Assembly: GCA_019634915.1 (NCBI GenBank)
Contig: JAHCAN010000008.1
Coordinates: forward strand, 1-64,000
Length of the DNA stretch: 64,000 nucleotides
Source: Steroidobacteraceae bacterium
GTDB taxonomy: Bacteria; Pseudomonadota; Gammaproteobacteria; Steroidobacterales; Steroidobacteraceae
Direction of reading: 5' to 3'
Positions 8,267-17,152 of this stretch are shown one piece after another. A model generated the notes under the pieces. It was not told the DNA's origin, did not search any database, and was given only the letters and a program-made list of their open reading frames with translations. The translations under genes and the position numbers were made by a program. Each line of letters opens with the position of its first letter. Within the stretch, counting starts at the first letter, position 1.

Positions 8267-9322
8267 ATGTCTTACGCAATGAGTGACGCGCCGGCGCCAC
8301 AATCCGGCCCGCCACGCAGCGCCGTGCGGCAGCTCGCGGCCACCGCCGAGGAGGCCGGCCAGCGCCTCGACAGATTCGTCGCGAAGGCTTTGCCGCAAGT
8401 GCCGCTGAGCCATGTTTTCCGCCTGATCCGCAAGGGCGAGGTCCGGGTCAACGGCAAGCGGGCCGCCGGCAGCCGGCGGTTGCTGGCGGGCGACATCGTG
8501 CGCCTGCCCCCGGTGCGCACGCTGCCGCCGGCGGGTGAGGCCGGCGCCGGCCCGGCGCCGCGCCGGGTGCCGCCGAAGCTGGTCGAGGAGATATGCGCGG
8601 CCATCATCCATCGCGACGCCTCGCTGCTGGTCGTCAACAAGCCGGCGGGCGTCGCGGTGCACGGCGGCAGCGGCGTGTCGTTCGGTGTCATCGAAGCGCT
8701 GCGCGCCGCGTTCCCGGACGAGACGCTCGAACTCGCGCACCGGCTCGACCGTGACACGAGCGGTTGCCTGCTGGTCGCGCGCAAGGCATCGGCACTGCGC
8801 ACGCTGCACGCGCTGCTGCGCGAACACGAATTCGAGAAGCGCTATCTCGCGCTGCTGGTCGGCAAATGGGAGCTCGGCAAGAAGCGCATCGACAGCCCGC
8901 TGCGCACCGACCTGCGCTTCAAGGGCGAGCGCACCGTGCGGGTGCAGGCGGGCGGCAAGAGCGCGATCAGCGATTTCCGCCCGGTGCAGTTCTTCGGCCG
9001 CACCGCGACGCTGGTCGAGGTGTCGATCCGCACCGGACGCACGCACCAGATCCGCGTACACGCGGCGCACGCGGGGCATCCGGTCGCGGGTGACGACAAA
9101 TACGGCGATGCGCAGGCGAACGAGGCGCTCGCGGCCTGCGGGCTGCGCCGCATGTTCCTGCACGCCTCGAGCGTCAGTTTCGTATGGCCGCAAAGCGGCA
9201 CGGAGTTCAGCGCCAATGCACCGCTCCCTCCCGACCTCGCCGAAGTGATCGACCGGCTGGCCGCGACGCCCGTCAGGGGACCGCGAAGCCCGCGTCGCGC
9301 AGCGCCCCGGCGAGCCAGATGA
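8267..9322 (+). CDS. rluC: Ribosomal large subunit pseudouridine synthase RluC
   Basis: A 351-residue RluA-family synthase. An S4 RNA-binding domain (about 20-85, LDRFVAKALPQVP, RKGEVRVNGKR) precedes the catalytic domain. The catalytic Asp is in HRLDRDTSG, the RluA-family motif. GRTHQIRVHAAHAGHP marks the C-terminal core. In E. coli RluC modifies 23S rRNA at 955, 2504 and 2580. The position divergent from rne supports RluC over RluD. The start may be ATG 8267 or ATG 8279 (MSDAPAPQ). Neither has an obvious Shine-Dalgarno sequence. The 3' end overlaps the convergent maf gene by 50 bp, and the C-terminus is Arg/Pro-rich. Confidence 0.93.
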   Translation: MSYAMSDAPAPQSGPPRSAVRQLAATAEEAGQRLDRFVAKALPQVPLSHVFRLIRKGEVRVNGKRAAGSRRLLAGDIVRLPPVRTLPPAGEAGAGPAPRRVPPKLVEEICAAIIHRDASLLVVNKPAGVAVHGGSGVSFGVIEALRAAFPDETLELAHRLDRDTSGCLLVARKASALRTLHALLREHEFEKRYLALLVGKWELGKKRIDSPLRTDLRFKGERTVRVQAGGKSAISDFRPVQFFGRTATLVEVSIRTGRTHQIRVHAAHAGHPVAGDDKYGDAQANEALAACGLRRMFLHASSVSFVWPQSGTEFSANAPLPPDLAEVIDRLAATPVRGPRSPRRAAPRRAR

Positions 9323-9857
9323 GCGGCAGGCCGACCAGCGCGCTGGGGTCGGTCGACTCGATGCGTTCGAAGAGGGCGACGCCGAGCGCTTCCGCCTTGA
9401 AGCCGCCGGCACAGTCGAACGGCTGTTCGCGCTCGACGTAGCGCGCGATCTCGTCGGCGGTGAGCGGGCGGGTGACGACGCGCGTGAGGTCGGTATGCGC
9501 GGCATCGATGCCGGCGTCGATCCCGACCAGTGCACAGGCGGTGTGGAAGTCGGCGGTCCTGCCGGCGAGCGCGCCGAGCTGCTCGCGGCAGCGCGCGGCA
9601 CTGCCGGGCTTGTCGAGGACCGTGCGGCCGAGCGCGGCGACCTGGTCGCTGCCGATCACGATCGCGTCGGGGTGGCGGCGCGCGACCGCCAGCGCCTTCG
9701 CGCGCGCGAGCCGCGCGGCGCGCGCTGCCGGCGCCTCGGGCCCGGTGGCGGTCTCGTCGGTCCCCGGGCTTTCGACCACGAACGGCAGGCCCAGGCGGGC
9801 GAGCAGGGCACGCCGGTACGGGGAAGTGGAGGCGAGGATTAGCGGCCGGTGAAACAA
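9273..9857 (-). CDS. yceF: Maf-family nucleotide pyrophosphatase (YceF type)
   Basis: A 194-residue Maf/HAM1-like protein that hydrolyses non-canonical nucleotides. In E. coli, YceF prefers 7-methyl-GTP. The N-terminal LASTSPYRRALLARLGLPF, the ESPGTDE motif and the active-site segment IVIGSDQVA are all present, as is CAGGFKAEALG. Its position next to rluC and divergent from yceD-rpmF matches the enteric yceF rather than the yhdE paralogue. Its 3' end overlaps rluC by 50 bp. Substrate preference is inferred from synteny only. Confidence 0.92.
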   Translation of the reverse strand: MFHRPLILASTSPYRRALLARLGLPFVVESPGTDETATGPEAPAARAARLARAKALAVARRHPDAIVIGSDQVAALGRTVLDKPGSAARCREQLGALAGRTADFHTACALVGIDAGIDAAHTDLTRVVTRPLTADEIARYVEREQPFDCAGGFKAEALGVALFERIESTDPSALVGLPLIWLAGALRDAGFAVP

Positions 9858-9877
9858 CGACTTAGAACAAACTTGCT

Positions 9878-9906
9878 TTGACTCGGCGCGGCACGATACC
9901 TATTAT
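9878..9906 (+). promoter_or_regulatory. Sigma-70 promoter of yceD-rpmF-plsX-fabH
   Basis: The -35 is TTGACT at 9878-9883 and the -10 is TATTAT at 9901-9906, separated by exactly 17 bp. Each hexamer has five of six consensus bases. The ATG of yceD starts at 9916, so the expected transcription start (about 9912-9913) lies only 3-4 nt before the start codon and leaves no room for a Shine-Dalgarno sequence. Confidence 0.8.
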
Positions 9907-9915
9907 ACGCGCCCC

Positions 9916-10419
9916 ATGCCGAACGGCTGGTCACGCCCCCTCGACGCCGGGCAACAGGCGGATCGCCGCACGGACATCGATTTCCTGATTCCGCTGCCGG
10001 CGCTGCCGCGAATCGCCGGACAGCTGGCGCTCGCGGAAGGCAGCGCCCGGGGTACTGCGTCGTTCGTGCGTGAGCAGGGACTGGCCGTCGTGGACCTCGA
10101 GCTCGAAGCCGCGGTGCCGCTGACCTGCCAGCGCTGCATGCGGCCGATGCGCTGGCCGGTCGTGGCGCGCGCGCGGATCGCCGTGGTCGGCGACGCGGAT
10201 GCGGCCGATCGCGTGCCGCCGGAATTCGAGGCGGTGATCGCGCCTGCAGGGCGGATCACCGTGGGTGAACTGGTCGAGGAAGAATTGCTGCTCGATCTGC
10301 CGATCGTCGCGCTGCACGCCGACCCGAAGGAGTGCGCCGTGCAGTTGGCCGGTGGGCATGACGAGAACACACAGCAACCGTTCGCGGGACTCGCGGAACT
10401 GCTCGAGCGCAGTCCATGA
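9916..10419 (+). CDS. yceD: YceD/DUF177 family 23S rRNA accumulation protein
   Basis: A 167-residue DUF177 protein. The family's Cys pair is present as TCQRCMRPM near residue 72, and a second acidic part with the motif VDEE-like ELVEEELLLDLPIVALH follows. The family is nearly always next to rpmF and is linked to 23S rRNA accumulation. The C-terminus DENTQQPFAGLAELL is the conserved end. The N-terminal PLDAGQQADRRTDIDF aligns in position with the E. coli protein, so the ATG at 9916 is likely correct although no Shine-Dalgarno precedes it. Confidence 0.92.
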   Translation: MPNGWSRPLDAGQQADRRTDIDFLIPLPALPRIAGQLALAEGSARGTASFVREQGLAVVDLELEAAVPLTCQRCMRPMRWPVVARARIAVVGDADAADRVPPEFEAVIAPAGRITVGELVEEELLLDLPIVALHADPKECAVQLAGGHDENTQQPFAGLAELLERSP

Positions 10420-10442
10420 GCCGCCATCAGGAGTAGAGAGCA

Positions 10443-10637
10443 ATGCCTGTTCAGAAGAGCCGCCGGACGCCCTCGACACGCGGGATGCGCCGGGTCCATG
10501 ACCGACTCGCGAAGCCCGCGCTGTCGGTCGATCCGCAGTCGGGCGAGACCCACCTGCGCCATCGCATCACGCCCGACGGTTTCTACCGCGGCAAGCGCGT
10601 GATCGAGAAACCCGCCGAGAGCGAAGGCGAAGAGTGA
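10443..10637 (+). CDS. rpmF: 50S ribosomal protein L32
   Basis: A 64-residue L32. The start [20 protein letters not shown] matches the conserved N-terminus, and GFYRGKRVI is the typical later part. AGGAG at 10429-10433 lies 9 nt before the ATG. As in many gammaproteobacteria it lacks the zinc-binding CxxC pair, having only basic and polar residues there. It lies between yceD and plsX in the expected order. Confidence 0.97.
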   Translation: MPVQKSRRTPSTRGMRRVHDRLAKPALSVDPQSGETHLRHRITPDGFYRGKRVIEKPAESEGEE

Positions 10638-10691
10638 GCGCCGGCGCCTCGCCGGGCGCCGCCTCGACGATCCACCTGGCCGGCGGCTCGC

Positions 10692-11708
10692 GTGCCCACG
10701 CTCGCGATTGACGTCATGAGCGGCGATCTCGGCGCGCCCGAATGCGTGCCGGGAGCGCTGCTCGCGCTCGCCAGCCATCCCGACCTGCAGCTCGAGCTGG
10801 TCGGTGCACCCGCCACGATCGAACCGCTGCTCGCCGGCGCGGACGCCGCGCTGCGTGCGCGGGCGCGCGTCGTGCCGGCGGCCGACGTCGTGCCGATGGA
10901 CGAGCCGCCACGCGCCGCGATCCGCCACCGCAAGGCCTCGTCGATGCGCATCGCGGTCGATCGCGTCAAGGAAGGCGCGGCGCTCGGCTGCGTCAGCGCC
11001 GGCAACACCGGCGCGCTGACCGCGATCGCGCACTTCGTGCTGAAGACCGTGCCCGAGGTCGAACGCGCGCCGATCATGTCGGCACTGCCGGCCGCGCATG
11101 GCCACACCCACATGCTCGACCTCGGCGCCAACGTGTCCGCGACCGCGGCGCAGCTGTGCCAGTTCGCGCTGATGGGCTCGATCGTCGCGCGCGACGTCTA
11201 CGGCATCGCCGAGCCCCGCGTCGGGCTGCTCAACGTCGGCGAGGAAGACATCAAGGGGCATGTCACCGTGCAGGGCGCGCACGCGCTGATCGCCGCCTGC
11301 GGCGTGCGCTACGTCGGCTTCGTCGAGGGCAACGACATCTTCTCCGGCGAGGTGGACGTCGTCGTCACCGATGGCTTCACCGGCAACGTCGCGCTGAAAT
11401 CGCTGGAAGGCCTCGCGCGCCTGATCACCGACACGCTGCGCGCCGAGTTCAGGCGCACGCCGGGGAGCCGCATCGCGGCGCTGTTCGCCCGGCCGGCGCT
11501 GCGGCGGGTCGGCACGGCGCTCGATCCGGGGCGCTACAACGGCGCGTACATGGTGGGGCTGCGCGGAGTCGTGGTAAAAAGCCACGGGCGCGCCGACCGC
11601 ACGGCCTTTGCGCGCGCCATCGCCCTGGCGCGTACCGCGGCGATACACGACATTCCCGGGTGTGTGGCCCGGGCGCTCGGGGCGCGTGCCCCGGAACAGG
11701 GGTCCTGA
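10692..11708 (+). CDS. plsX: Phosphate acyltransferase PlsX
   Basis: A 338-residue PlsX, which makes acyl-phosphate from acyl-ACP for phospholipid synthesis. The start is GTG 10692 ([12 protein letters not shown]). Family blocks are [36 protein letters not shown] and [10 protein letters not shown]. One small deviation is the first motif, which is DVMSGD where DVMGGD is usual. The TGA overlaps the fabH ATG, and the gap from rpmF is 54 bp. Confidence 0.96.
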   Translation: MPTLAIDVMSGDLGAPECVPGALLALASHPDLQLELVGAPATIEPLLAGADAALRARARVVPAADVVPMDEPPRAAIRHRKASSMRIAVDRVKEGAALGCVSAGNTGALTAIAHFVLKTVPEVERAPIMSALPAAHGHTHMLDLGANVSATAAQLCQFALMGSIVARDVYGIAEPRVGLLNVGEEDIKGHVTVQGAHALIAACGVRYVGFVEGNDIFSGEVDVVVTDGFTGNVALKSLEGLARLITDTLRAEFRRTPGSRIAALFARPALRRVGTALDPGRYNGAYMVGLRGVVVKSHGRADRTAFARAIALARTAAIHDIPGCVARALGARAPEQGS

Positions 11709-12673
11709 TGTATTCGCGCATTGCCGGCACCGGCAGCTACCTGCCGGAGAAGATCGTCACGAATTTCGACCTGGCGAAGACCATGGACACGAGTGACGAG
11801 TGGATCCGGGAGCGTACCGGCATCGTCGAGCGCCACATCGCCGCCGATGGCGAGACCACCGTCGATCTGGCCGAGCAGGCCGCGCGGCGCGCGATCGACG
11901 CGGCCGGCATCGACCCGGCCGAAATCGACCTGATCGCCTTCGGCACGACCACTCCCGATCTCGTCTTCCCGAATTGCGGCGTGCTGCTGCAGGACCGGCT
12001 CGGCCTGCGCGGCTGCCCGGCGATGGGCCTCGAGGCGGCCTGCACCGGCTTCATCTATGCGCTGTCGATCGCCGACAAGTTCATCCGGCTCGGCGATGCG
12101 AAGTGCGCGCTGGTGATCGGTGCCGAAACGCTGTCCCGCATCTGCGACTGGACCGATCGGGGCACCGCGATCCTGTTCGGCGACGGTGCCGGCGCGGTCG
12201 TGCTGAAGCCCGACAGCGAGACCGGCATCATCTCGACGCACCTGCACGCCGACAGCACCTACAAGGACCTGCTGTATTGCCCGGCCGGCGTCTCGCGGGG
12301 CATCGGCCGCCCCGGCGATCCACCGATGCACATCCGGATGGCGGGCAACGAGACGTTCAAGGTCGCCGTCAACACGCTCGGGCGCATCGTCGACGAGACG
12401 CTCGCCGCCAATTCGCTCGACAAGTCGGCGATCGACTGGCTCGTGCCGCATCAGGCGAACATCCGCATCATCCAGGCCACCGCGCGCAAGCTCGACCTGC
12501 CGATGGAGCGCGTGATCGTGACCGTCGACCGTCATGGCAATACCTCCGCGGCCTCCGTGCCGCTCGCGCTCGATACCGGCGTGCGCGACGGGCGCATCAA
12601 GCGCGGCGAGCTGCTGCTGCTCGAGGCGTTCGGCGGCGGGTTCACCTGGGGCTCGGCCCTTGTCAGGTTGTGA
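11708..12673 (+). CDS. fabH: Beta-ketoacyl-ACP synthase III
   Basis: A 321-residue initiating condensing enzyme that joins acetyl-CoA with malonyl-ACP. The catalytic triad is visible: C112 in EAACTGF, His in VPHQAN and Asn in [10 protein letters not shown]. The C-terminal [13 protein letters not shown] is the family end. ATG 11708 overlaps the plsX stop. In E. coli fabD, fabG and acpP follow, but here the next gene is an unrelated DUF4153 membrane protein. Confidence 0.97.
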   Translation: MYSRIAGTGSYLPEKIVTNFDLAKTMDTSDEWIRERTGIVERHIAADGETTVDLAEQAARRAIDAAGIDPAEIDLIAFGTTTPDLVFPNCGVLLQDRLGLRGCPAMGLEAACTGFIYALSIADKFIRLGDAKCALVIGAETLSRICDWTDRGTAILFGDGAGAVVLKPDSETGIISTHLHADSTYKDLLYCPAGVSRGIGRPGDPPMHIRMAGNETFKVAVNTLGRIVDETLAANSLDKSAIDWLVPHQANIRIIQATARKLDLPMERVIVTVDRHGNTSAASVPLALDTGVRDGRIKRGELLLLEAFGGGFTWGSALVRL

Positions 12674-14486
12674 GAGGCAGGCACGCTTCGTCCTGATCGC
12701 GCTCGCGGCGCTGCAGGGCGCCGTGCTCTGGTGGCTCTACCGGGAGATGAAATCCGGCGGCTGGCCCGCGACCGACCCGGCCTGGCTGGCGGCGCTGCTC
12801 GCGCCTGCGATACTCGTGCCGCCGCTCGTCTACCTGCAGCTCGGCCTCGGCCGCCTCACGCGCATCGCGGCCACCGCCGGCGCCGCTGCACTCGTGCTTT
12901 TCGGCATCGGCTGGCACTTCGGTGCGCGCGTGATCGGCGCGCCGCTGACCGACGCGGCACAGGGCACGCGCTGGATGGGCGGCGCCGAGCCGTATGTGCT
13001 CGCGCTGCCGCTGCTGGTGCTGTGCTTTCACGCGCTGCCGTTCATGCAGTCGGCGCTCGCGAACGGCCGCATGCGCGCTTCCTACCCGCAGCTATTCGTC
13101 TTCGCCTGGCGCAACGCGCTGCTGGTCGCGCTCGCGGCGCTGTTCACTGGCGTGCTGTGGCTGCTGCTCCTGCTGTGGGCGCAGCTGTTCGACATGATCG
13201 GCATCCGCTTTTTCAGGGATATCTTCCGCGACTCGCGCTTCGCGATCCCGGCGACCGCGATCGCCTTTGCCGCCGGTATCGGGCTCGCCGGCTCGGTGGA
13301 GCGCTTGCAGACGGCGCTGCGCCAGCAGCTGCTCGGCCTGTTCAAGTGGCTGGCCGTGCTGGCGTTCGTCATCCTGACCCTCTTTTCGCTTGCACTGCTC
13401 GCGAAGTCCCCCGAGCTGTTCGCGAGCGGGCGTCGCGCGATCGGCGCTGGCTGGCTGCTGTGGCTGCTCGTGCTGTGCGTGTATCTGCTGAATGCCGCCT
13501 ACCAGGACGGCAGCATCGAGCGTCCGTATCCGCGCGCGCTCGCCACGTTCATGCGCTGGGCGGCGCCGCTGCTGGTCGTCGTGGCGCTGCTCGCGCTCTA
13601 CGCGCTCGGCGTGCGTATCCGCGGTTATGGCCTCACGGTCGAGCGTGCGTGGGCGCTGCTGGTCGCGCTGCTTGCGCTCATTTATGCCGCCGGCTATGCG
13701 GTCGCGGCCTTGCGTCGCGGGTCCTGGATGGCGCTGATGGGCCGGGTCAACGTCGTGGCGGCGCTGGCGCTGATCGGGGCGCTGCTGCTGATGTTGACGC
13801 CGGTCCTGTCACCGTACCGGCTCACGGCCGCGAGCCAGGCGGCGCGCGCGTTGGCGGCCCAATCCGGCGAGGCCCCGACGGGGTCGCGGGCCGGCTACGG
13901 CCTCGATCGGGACGCCCTGTGGGTGCTGCGATTCAGCGCGGGCGCCTACGGCCGCGAGCAGCTCGTGCGTCTCGCCGCGCTGCAGGACCATCCGCGCGCC
14001 GCGGCCATCCGTGCCCGCGCCGCGCAACTGCTGTCGACGACGACGCGCTACGGCGCCACCGCGCCGCCGCCCGCCGCAGAGCTCGAGCTCGTGGCCTTCC
14101 CGGACGGCCGCACGATCGATGCGGCGCTGCGCGAAGCGCTCGCGACACGCGCTGAGCTGGGCAACATCGCGAGAGAATGCGCGCGCGGTGATGGCGGCTG
14201 CCCGGTGCTGCTCGTCGATCTCGATGGTGACGGCGTGGACGAGGCCGCAGTCTTCGGCGAGTACAACGTAGCCATCATGGCCGGTGTCGACGGGGCCTGG
14301 CAGTTGGCCGGCTTCGCGAGGCCGGCGGCGGACGATGGCATATTGAGCCGCGCGCGGGCCTTCGAGCTGCTGCACGCGGGCGAATACCATGTCGTGCCGC
14401 CACGGTACCAGTCGCTGCAGCTTGGCGATTTCTACTTCGGTGTCGCCGACAGCGGCCCTGCGCGCGCGCTCACGTTCTCACGGTGA
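12660..14486 (+). CDS. DUF4153-type polytopic membrane protein
   Basis: About 608 residues from the TTG at 12660, which overlaps the end of fabH. Other weak starts downstream are possible. The first 430 residues form roughly ten to twelve hydrophobic segments, for example [37 protein letters not shown] is the characteristic DUF4153 block. The C-terminal 180 residues are soluble and carry an Asp-rich loop, [17 protein letters not shown], which resembles a calcium-binding or FG-GAP-type repeat. The role is unknown. Its coupling to fabH translation is unusual and may hint at envelope lipid functions, but that is only inference. Confidence 0.72.
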   Translation: MSGCERQARFVLIALAALQGAVLWWLYREMKSGGWPATDPAWLAALLAPAILVPPLVYLQLGLGRLTRIAATAGAAALVLFGIGWHFGARVIGAPLTDAAQGTRWMGGAEPYVLALPLLVLCFHALPFMQSALANGRMRASYPQLFVFAWRNALLVALAALFTGVLWLLLLLWAQLFDMIGIRFFRDIFRDSRFAIPATAIAFAAGIGLAGSVERLQTALRQQLLGLFKWLAVLAFVILTLFSLALLAKSPELFASGRRAIGAGWLLWLLVLCVYLLNAAYQDGSIERPYPRALATFMRWAAPLLVVVALLALYALGVRIRGYGLTVERAWALLVALLALIYAAGYAVAALRRGSWMALMGRVNVVAALALIGALLLMLTPVLSPYRLTAASQAARALAAQSGEAPTGSRAGYGLDRDALWVLRFSAGAYGREQLVRLAALQDHPRAAAIRARAAQLLSTTTRYGATAPPPAAELELVAFPDGRTIDAALREALATRAELGNIARECARGDGGCPVLLVDLDGDGVDEAAVFGEYNVAIMAGVDGAWQLAGFARPAADDGILSRARAFELLHAGEYHVVPPRYQSLQLGDFYFGVADSGPARALTFSR

Positions 14487-15404
14487 GCCCTCCGTGACCG
14501 GTTGCGCGGTCGGGGTGCGCGAATAGAGCTCGGTTGCGCGCACGTAACCCATCATCACGCTGCCCATCACCTTCAGCTGCGTCTCGTGCGCGCGCACCGC
14601 GAGCCGCTTCGCCTCCCGCGCCTCGTCGTCGAGCTCGAACTGCTCCCACGGCATGCCCTTGCCGCGCGGCGGCACGGTTTGCGGCAGCGAGGCATTGAGC
14701 CCGGCGGGCTTCGGCCAGCCGCGTCCGCCATGTACGATCCAGAAGCGCACGCGATCCATCTCGCCGCGCGTGCCCATGATGCGCATCACGAGGATGCCGG
14801 TGCCGCGATGATCGGGATGGGTGTCGTTCGGGCTCGGTGCGAGTACGAGCGTCGGGCGCACGCGCTCGATTACGTGCGCAAAGTCATTCTCGAGATTGGC
14901 GCCGTCGTAGGGCGAGCCCGGGCTCAGCGCCTGTTCCCAGGGCACGGCGTCCGCGCCGCTGTATTTCGACCGGTAGGGGGAGCTGTAGCGATCGAGCAGC
15001 AGCCGCAGCACGCCGCGGTCGGGATAGCCGAGAAAGTACTGGTGGTCGCGGTCGACGCCGAGCAGGGCGGCCGCGTCGTGCGCTTCCTGGATGCGCCGGC
15101 GCGCGAGCAGCCGCATGTCGGCCTGTCGCGGGCGCAGCTTGCGCTCGACGACCATCGCGTCGAGGCGAAAGCCCTCGCCGCTGGTGACCCAGACGATCGA
15201 CACGTCCGCGCCGGCGCGGCGCGCCATGTCGATCAGGCCGCCGCAGCACAGTGATTCATCGTCGGGGTGGGGCGCGACGACGAGCACGCGCGCCGCCGGG
15301 TCGACCGGCGGCATGACCGGCAGGGGTGCCGGTGCGGCGGCGGTGACCGCCATCGCCATCGTCGCAAGCACCGCCAGGGCGGGTATGGGCGGGCGCTTCC
15401 GCAT
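14478..15404 (-). CDS. PIG-L/LmbE-family deacetylase, secreted
   Basis: A 308-residue PIG-L-fold metal-dependent deacetylase. The zinc-binding motifs are PHPDDE at residues 45-50 and HPDH near residue 198. The N-terminus MRKRPPIPALAVLATMAMAV is a signal peptide, so it likely acts in the periplasm, perhaps on an amino-sugar substrate. ATG 15404 is preferred over the TTG at 15422, which lies in the terminator U-tract of the lipoprotein gene just upstream. The 3' end overlaps the convergent DUF4153 gene by 9 bp. The substrate is unknown. Confidence 0.85.
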   Translation of the reverse strand: MRKRPPIPALAVLATMAMAVTAAAPAPLPVMPPVDPAARVLVVAPHPDDESLCCGGLIDMARRAGADVSIVWVTSGEGFRLDAMVVERKLRPRQADMRLLARRRIQEAHDAAALLGVDRDHQYFLGYPDRGVLRLLLDRYSSPYRSKYSGADAVPWEQALSPGSPYDGANLENDFAHVIERVRPTLVLAPSPNDTHPDHRGTGILVMRIMGTRGEMDRVRFWIVHGGRGWPKPAGLNASLPQTVPPRGKGMPWEQFELDDEAREAKRLAVRAHETQLKVMGSVMMGYVRATELYSRTPTAQPVTEGSP

Positions 15405-15420
15405 GCCTTTCGCCGGCGTC

Positions 15421-15452
15421 AAAAAAAACGCCGCGCACGAGGCGCGGCGTTT
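15421..15452 (-). terminator. Rho-independent terminator of the lipoprotein gene
   Basis: Read on the minus strand, an 11 bp stem with a GC-rich core (arms at 15426-15436 and 15442-15452) closes a 5 nt loop and is followed by eight T residues at 15428-15421. It lies 20 bp after the stop of the OprI-like lipoprotein gene and only about 17 bp before the start of the PIG-L gene. Confidence 0.88.
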
Positions 15453-15472
15453 CGTATCGAGCGAAGCAGGTC

Positions 15473-15784
15473 TTACTTCGAGATCGAACGCTTGAACATG
15501 CGGTCGATCTTCTCGTTCGTCGCGTCACAGCACGACTGGCTGGCCTGCGCAGCGGCAAGCGCCTGGTTCGCGGTGCTCTGCGCGCCGCTCGCCGTCGAAG
15601 AGGCCGACTGGGCAGCCGAAGAGGCCGCATCCGCCGAGCTCTTGGCGGCAGCGACGTCCGACGAGAGCCGGCCGACCTGCGCCTTCAGGTCATCAACCTG
15701 CGCCTGCAGCGGCTTGAGGTCCGTGCAGCCCGCAAGCATGACAACAGCGGCCACCGCCGCAACTTTAACGATCGCGCTCTTCAT
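15473..15784 (-). CDS. OprI/Lpp-like outer membrane lipoprotein
   Basis: A 103-residue lipoprotein. The signal peptide ends in the lipobox LAGC (Cys near residue 21). A long Ala/Ser-rich helical region (VDDLKAQVGRLSSDV, then AASSAAQSASSTASG) forms a probable coiled coil. The end IDRMFKRSISK closely resembles the Pseudomonas OprI ending, where the terminal Lys links to peptidoglycan. Unusually, a CC pair precedes this end. ATG 15784 was chosen because AAGGGGA precedes it at good spacing; the ATG at 15799 contributes that same ribosome site. A strong terminator suits a highly expressed gene. Confidence 0.85.
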   Translation of the reverse strand: MKSAIVKVAAVAAVVMLAGCTDLKPLQAQVDDLKAQVGRLSSDVAAAKSSADAASSAAQSASSTASGAQSTANQALAAAQASQSCCDATNEKIDRMFKRSISK

Positions 15785-16066
15785 AGAAGTCCCCTTCATG
15801 TGGATACAGAAACCTGTGTCGGCCGAACGTTAGCACAATGCGTTATGTACGGCGGCCACGCGACGCAACTGCAACAAATCCGGCTGCGGATTGCAAGATT
15901 ATCGATCCTACGCGCATGTCGGCGTCGTCCGACAGGGCATGGGGTGGATGCGTGGTCCGCGGGCGGCGTGACGGGCGCGGTCACGCATGCCCTGCCTGTC
16001 GCCGCTGATCATCCGCAGCTCCGGCGCGCCATTTTCAGCGTGGTGGCGCGACCCTTCCCGTCACCC

Positions 16067-16094
16067 TTGCGCCGGCCCGCTTTCTGTATAGAAT
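16067..16094 (+). promoter_or_regulatory. lexA operon promoter
   Basis: The -35 is TTGCGC at 16067-16072 and the -10 is TAGAAT at 16089-16094, with a 16 bp spacer. The expected start is near 16101, the first base of the LexA box, so bound LexA would block initiation. No other promoter is obvious before imuA or dnaE2. Confidence 0.65.
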
Positions 16095-16100
16095 CACACC

Positions 16101-16116
16101 CTGTGCAAATGTACAG
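16101..16116 (+). promoter_or_regulatory. LexA (SOS) box
   Basis: The 16-mer has CTGT at 16101-16104 and ACAG at 16113-16116 separated by 8 bp. This is the gammaproteobacterial CTGT-N8-ACAG operator. It is 29 bp upstream of the lexA ATG and just downstream of the -10, the expected autoregulatory site. Confidence 0.88.
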
Positions 16117-16145
16117 TTGCACGAGTCGCCGACAGGAAACCCGCC

Positions 16146-16760
16146 ATGTCAGACCTCACGCCCCGCCAGACCGAAATCCTGCGCCTGATCCAGCGTACCG
16201 TGGCCGAAACCGGCATGCCGCCCACCCGCGCGGAGATCGCCGCCGAGCTCGGCTTCCGCTCGGCCAACGCCGCCGAGGAGCATCTGCGCGCGCTCGCCCG
16301 CAAGGGGGTGATCGCGCTGATCCCCGGCACCTCGCGCGGCATCCAGCTGAAAGACACCATGCGCGAGCAGCTCGGCCTGCCGCTGATCGGCCGGGTCGCC
16401 GCCGGCCGGCCGATCCTCGCGGAAGAGAACATCGAGGCGCGCTACCAGATCGATCCGGGCATCTTCCAGCCGAAGCCGCACTACCTGCTGAAGGTCACCG
16501 GCATGAGCATGAAGGATGCGGGCATCCTCGACGGCGACCTGGTCGCCGTGCACCGCACGCCCGAGGTGCGCAACCGGCAGATCGTCGTCGCGCGGCTCGA
16601 GAACGAAGTCACCGTCAAGCGCTACCGGCAGGAAGGCTCGGTGGCCTGGCTGCTGCCGGAGAACGCCGACTTCGAGCCGATCCGCGTCGACCTGAAGCAG
16701 GAACACATGATCATCGAGGGCGTCGTCGTCGGCGTGCTGCGCCGGGGGAAAATCTCATGA
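16146..16760 (+). CDS. lexA: SOS repressor LexA
   Basis: A 204-residue SOS repressor. The N-terminal winged helix (1-70, [26 protein letters not shown]) binds the SOS box. The autocleavage bond is A86-G87 (RVAAGRP), and the serine protease dyad is S121 (TGMSM) and K158 (EVTVKRY). It represses itself through the box at 16101-16116 and is self-cleaved on contact with RecA filaments. Its stop overlaps the next ATG, so the downstream VOC gene and mutasome genes share its regulation. Confidence 0.97.
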   Translation: MSDLTPRQTEILRLIQRTVAETGMPPTRAEIAAELGFRSANAAEEHLRALARKGVIALIPGTSRGIQLKDTMREQLGLPLIGRVAAGRPILAEENIEARYQIDPGIFQPKPHYLLKVTGMSMKDAGILDGDLVAVHRTPEVRNRQIVVARLENEVTVKRYRQEGSVAWLLPENADFEPIRVDLKQEHMIIEGVVVGVLRRGKIS

Positions 16761-17125
16761 GCATCCAGGGACTGCGTACCGCCGCCTACCACGTCGGCGA
16801 CCTGGCCGCGGCGAAGGCCTGGTATTCGCGCGTGCTCGAGCGCGAGCCGTATTTCGACCAGCCGTTCTATGTCGGCTACGAGGTCGGCGGCTTCGAGCTC
16901 GGCCTCATTCCCGACGGCAAGCCGGGCCCGGGCGGCACGGTCGTCTACTGGGGCGTGCCCGACGCGGCGGCGGAACTGCGCCGGCTCGAGTCGCTCGGCG
17001 CCGCCGTGCGCGATCCGCTGCAGGACGTGGGCGAGGGCATCCTGACCGCCACTGTCGTCGATCCGTTCGGCAATGTGTTTGGCGTCATCGAGAACCCGCA
17101 TTTCTCGCTCGCCAAAGTCCGCTGA
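16757..17125 (+). CDS. VOC/glyoxalase-fold small protein
   Basis: A 122-residue protein with one vicinal-oxygen-chelate domain. Features are [20 protein letters not shown] at the start, [10 protein letters not shown] in the middle and [17 protein letters not shown] at the end. VOC proteins include glyoxalases, dioxygenases and resistance proteins. Nothing here fixes the substrate. It overlaps the lexA stop (ATGA) and is 27 bp before imuA, so it should be SOS-induced. This is an unusual member of the lexA-imuAB-dnaE2 cassette. Confidence 0.85.
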   Translation: MSIQGLRTAAYHVGDLAAAKAWYSRVLEREPYFDQPFYVGYEVGGFELGLIPDGKPGPGGTVVYWGVPDAAAELRRLESLGAAVRDPLQDVGEGILTATVVDPFGNVFGVIENPHFSLAKVR

Positions 17126-17152
17126 TGCGCACGCCGCGCTGCCGCCGCACCG

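Larger units (their letters stand above)
15785..16145. other. Divergent intergenic region between lipoprotein gene and lexA
   Basis: A 361 bp region. The right end carries the lexA promoter and LexA box. The left part must hold the lipoprotein promoter on the minus strand. I see TTGCAG-like and TACATA-like hexamers there but no confident pair. No small gene or RNA is supported. Confidence 0.5.

Noticed and set aside
17126..17152. Possible second SOS box before imuA
   Set aside because: The 27 bp gap has no CTGT-N8-ACAG-like sequence; imuA is best read as part of the lexA transcript.
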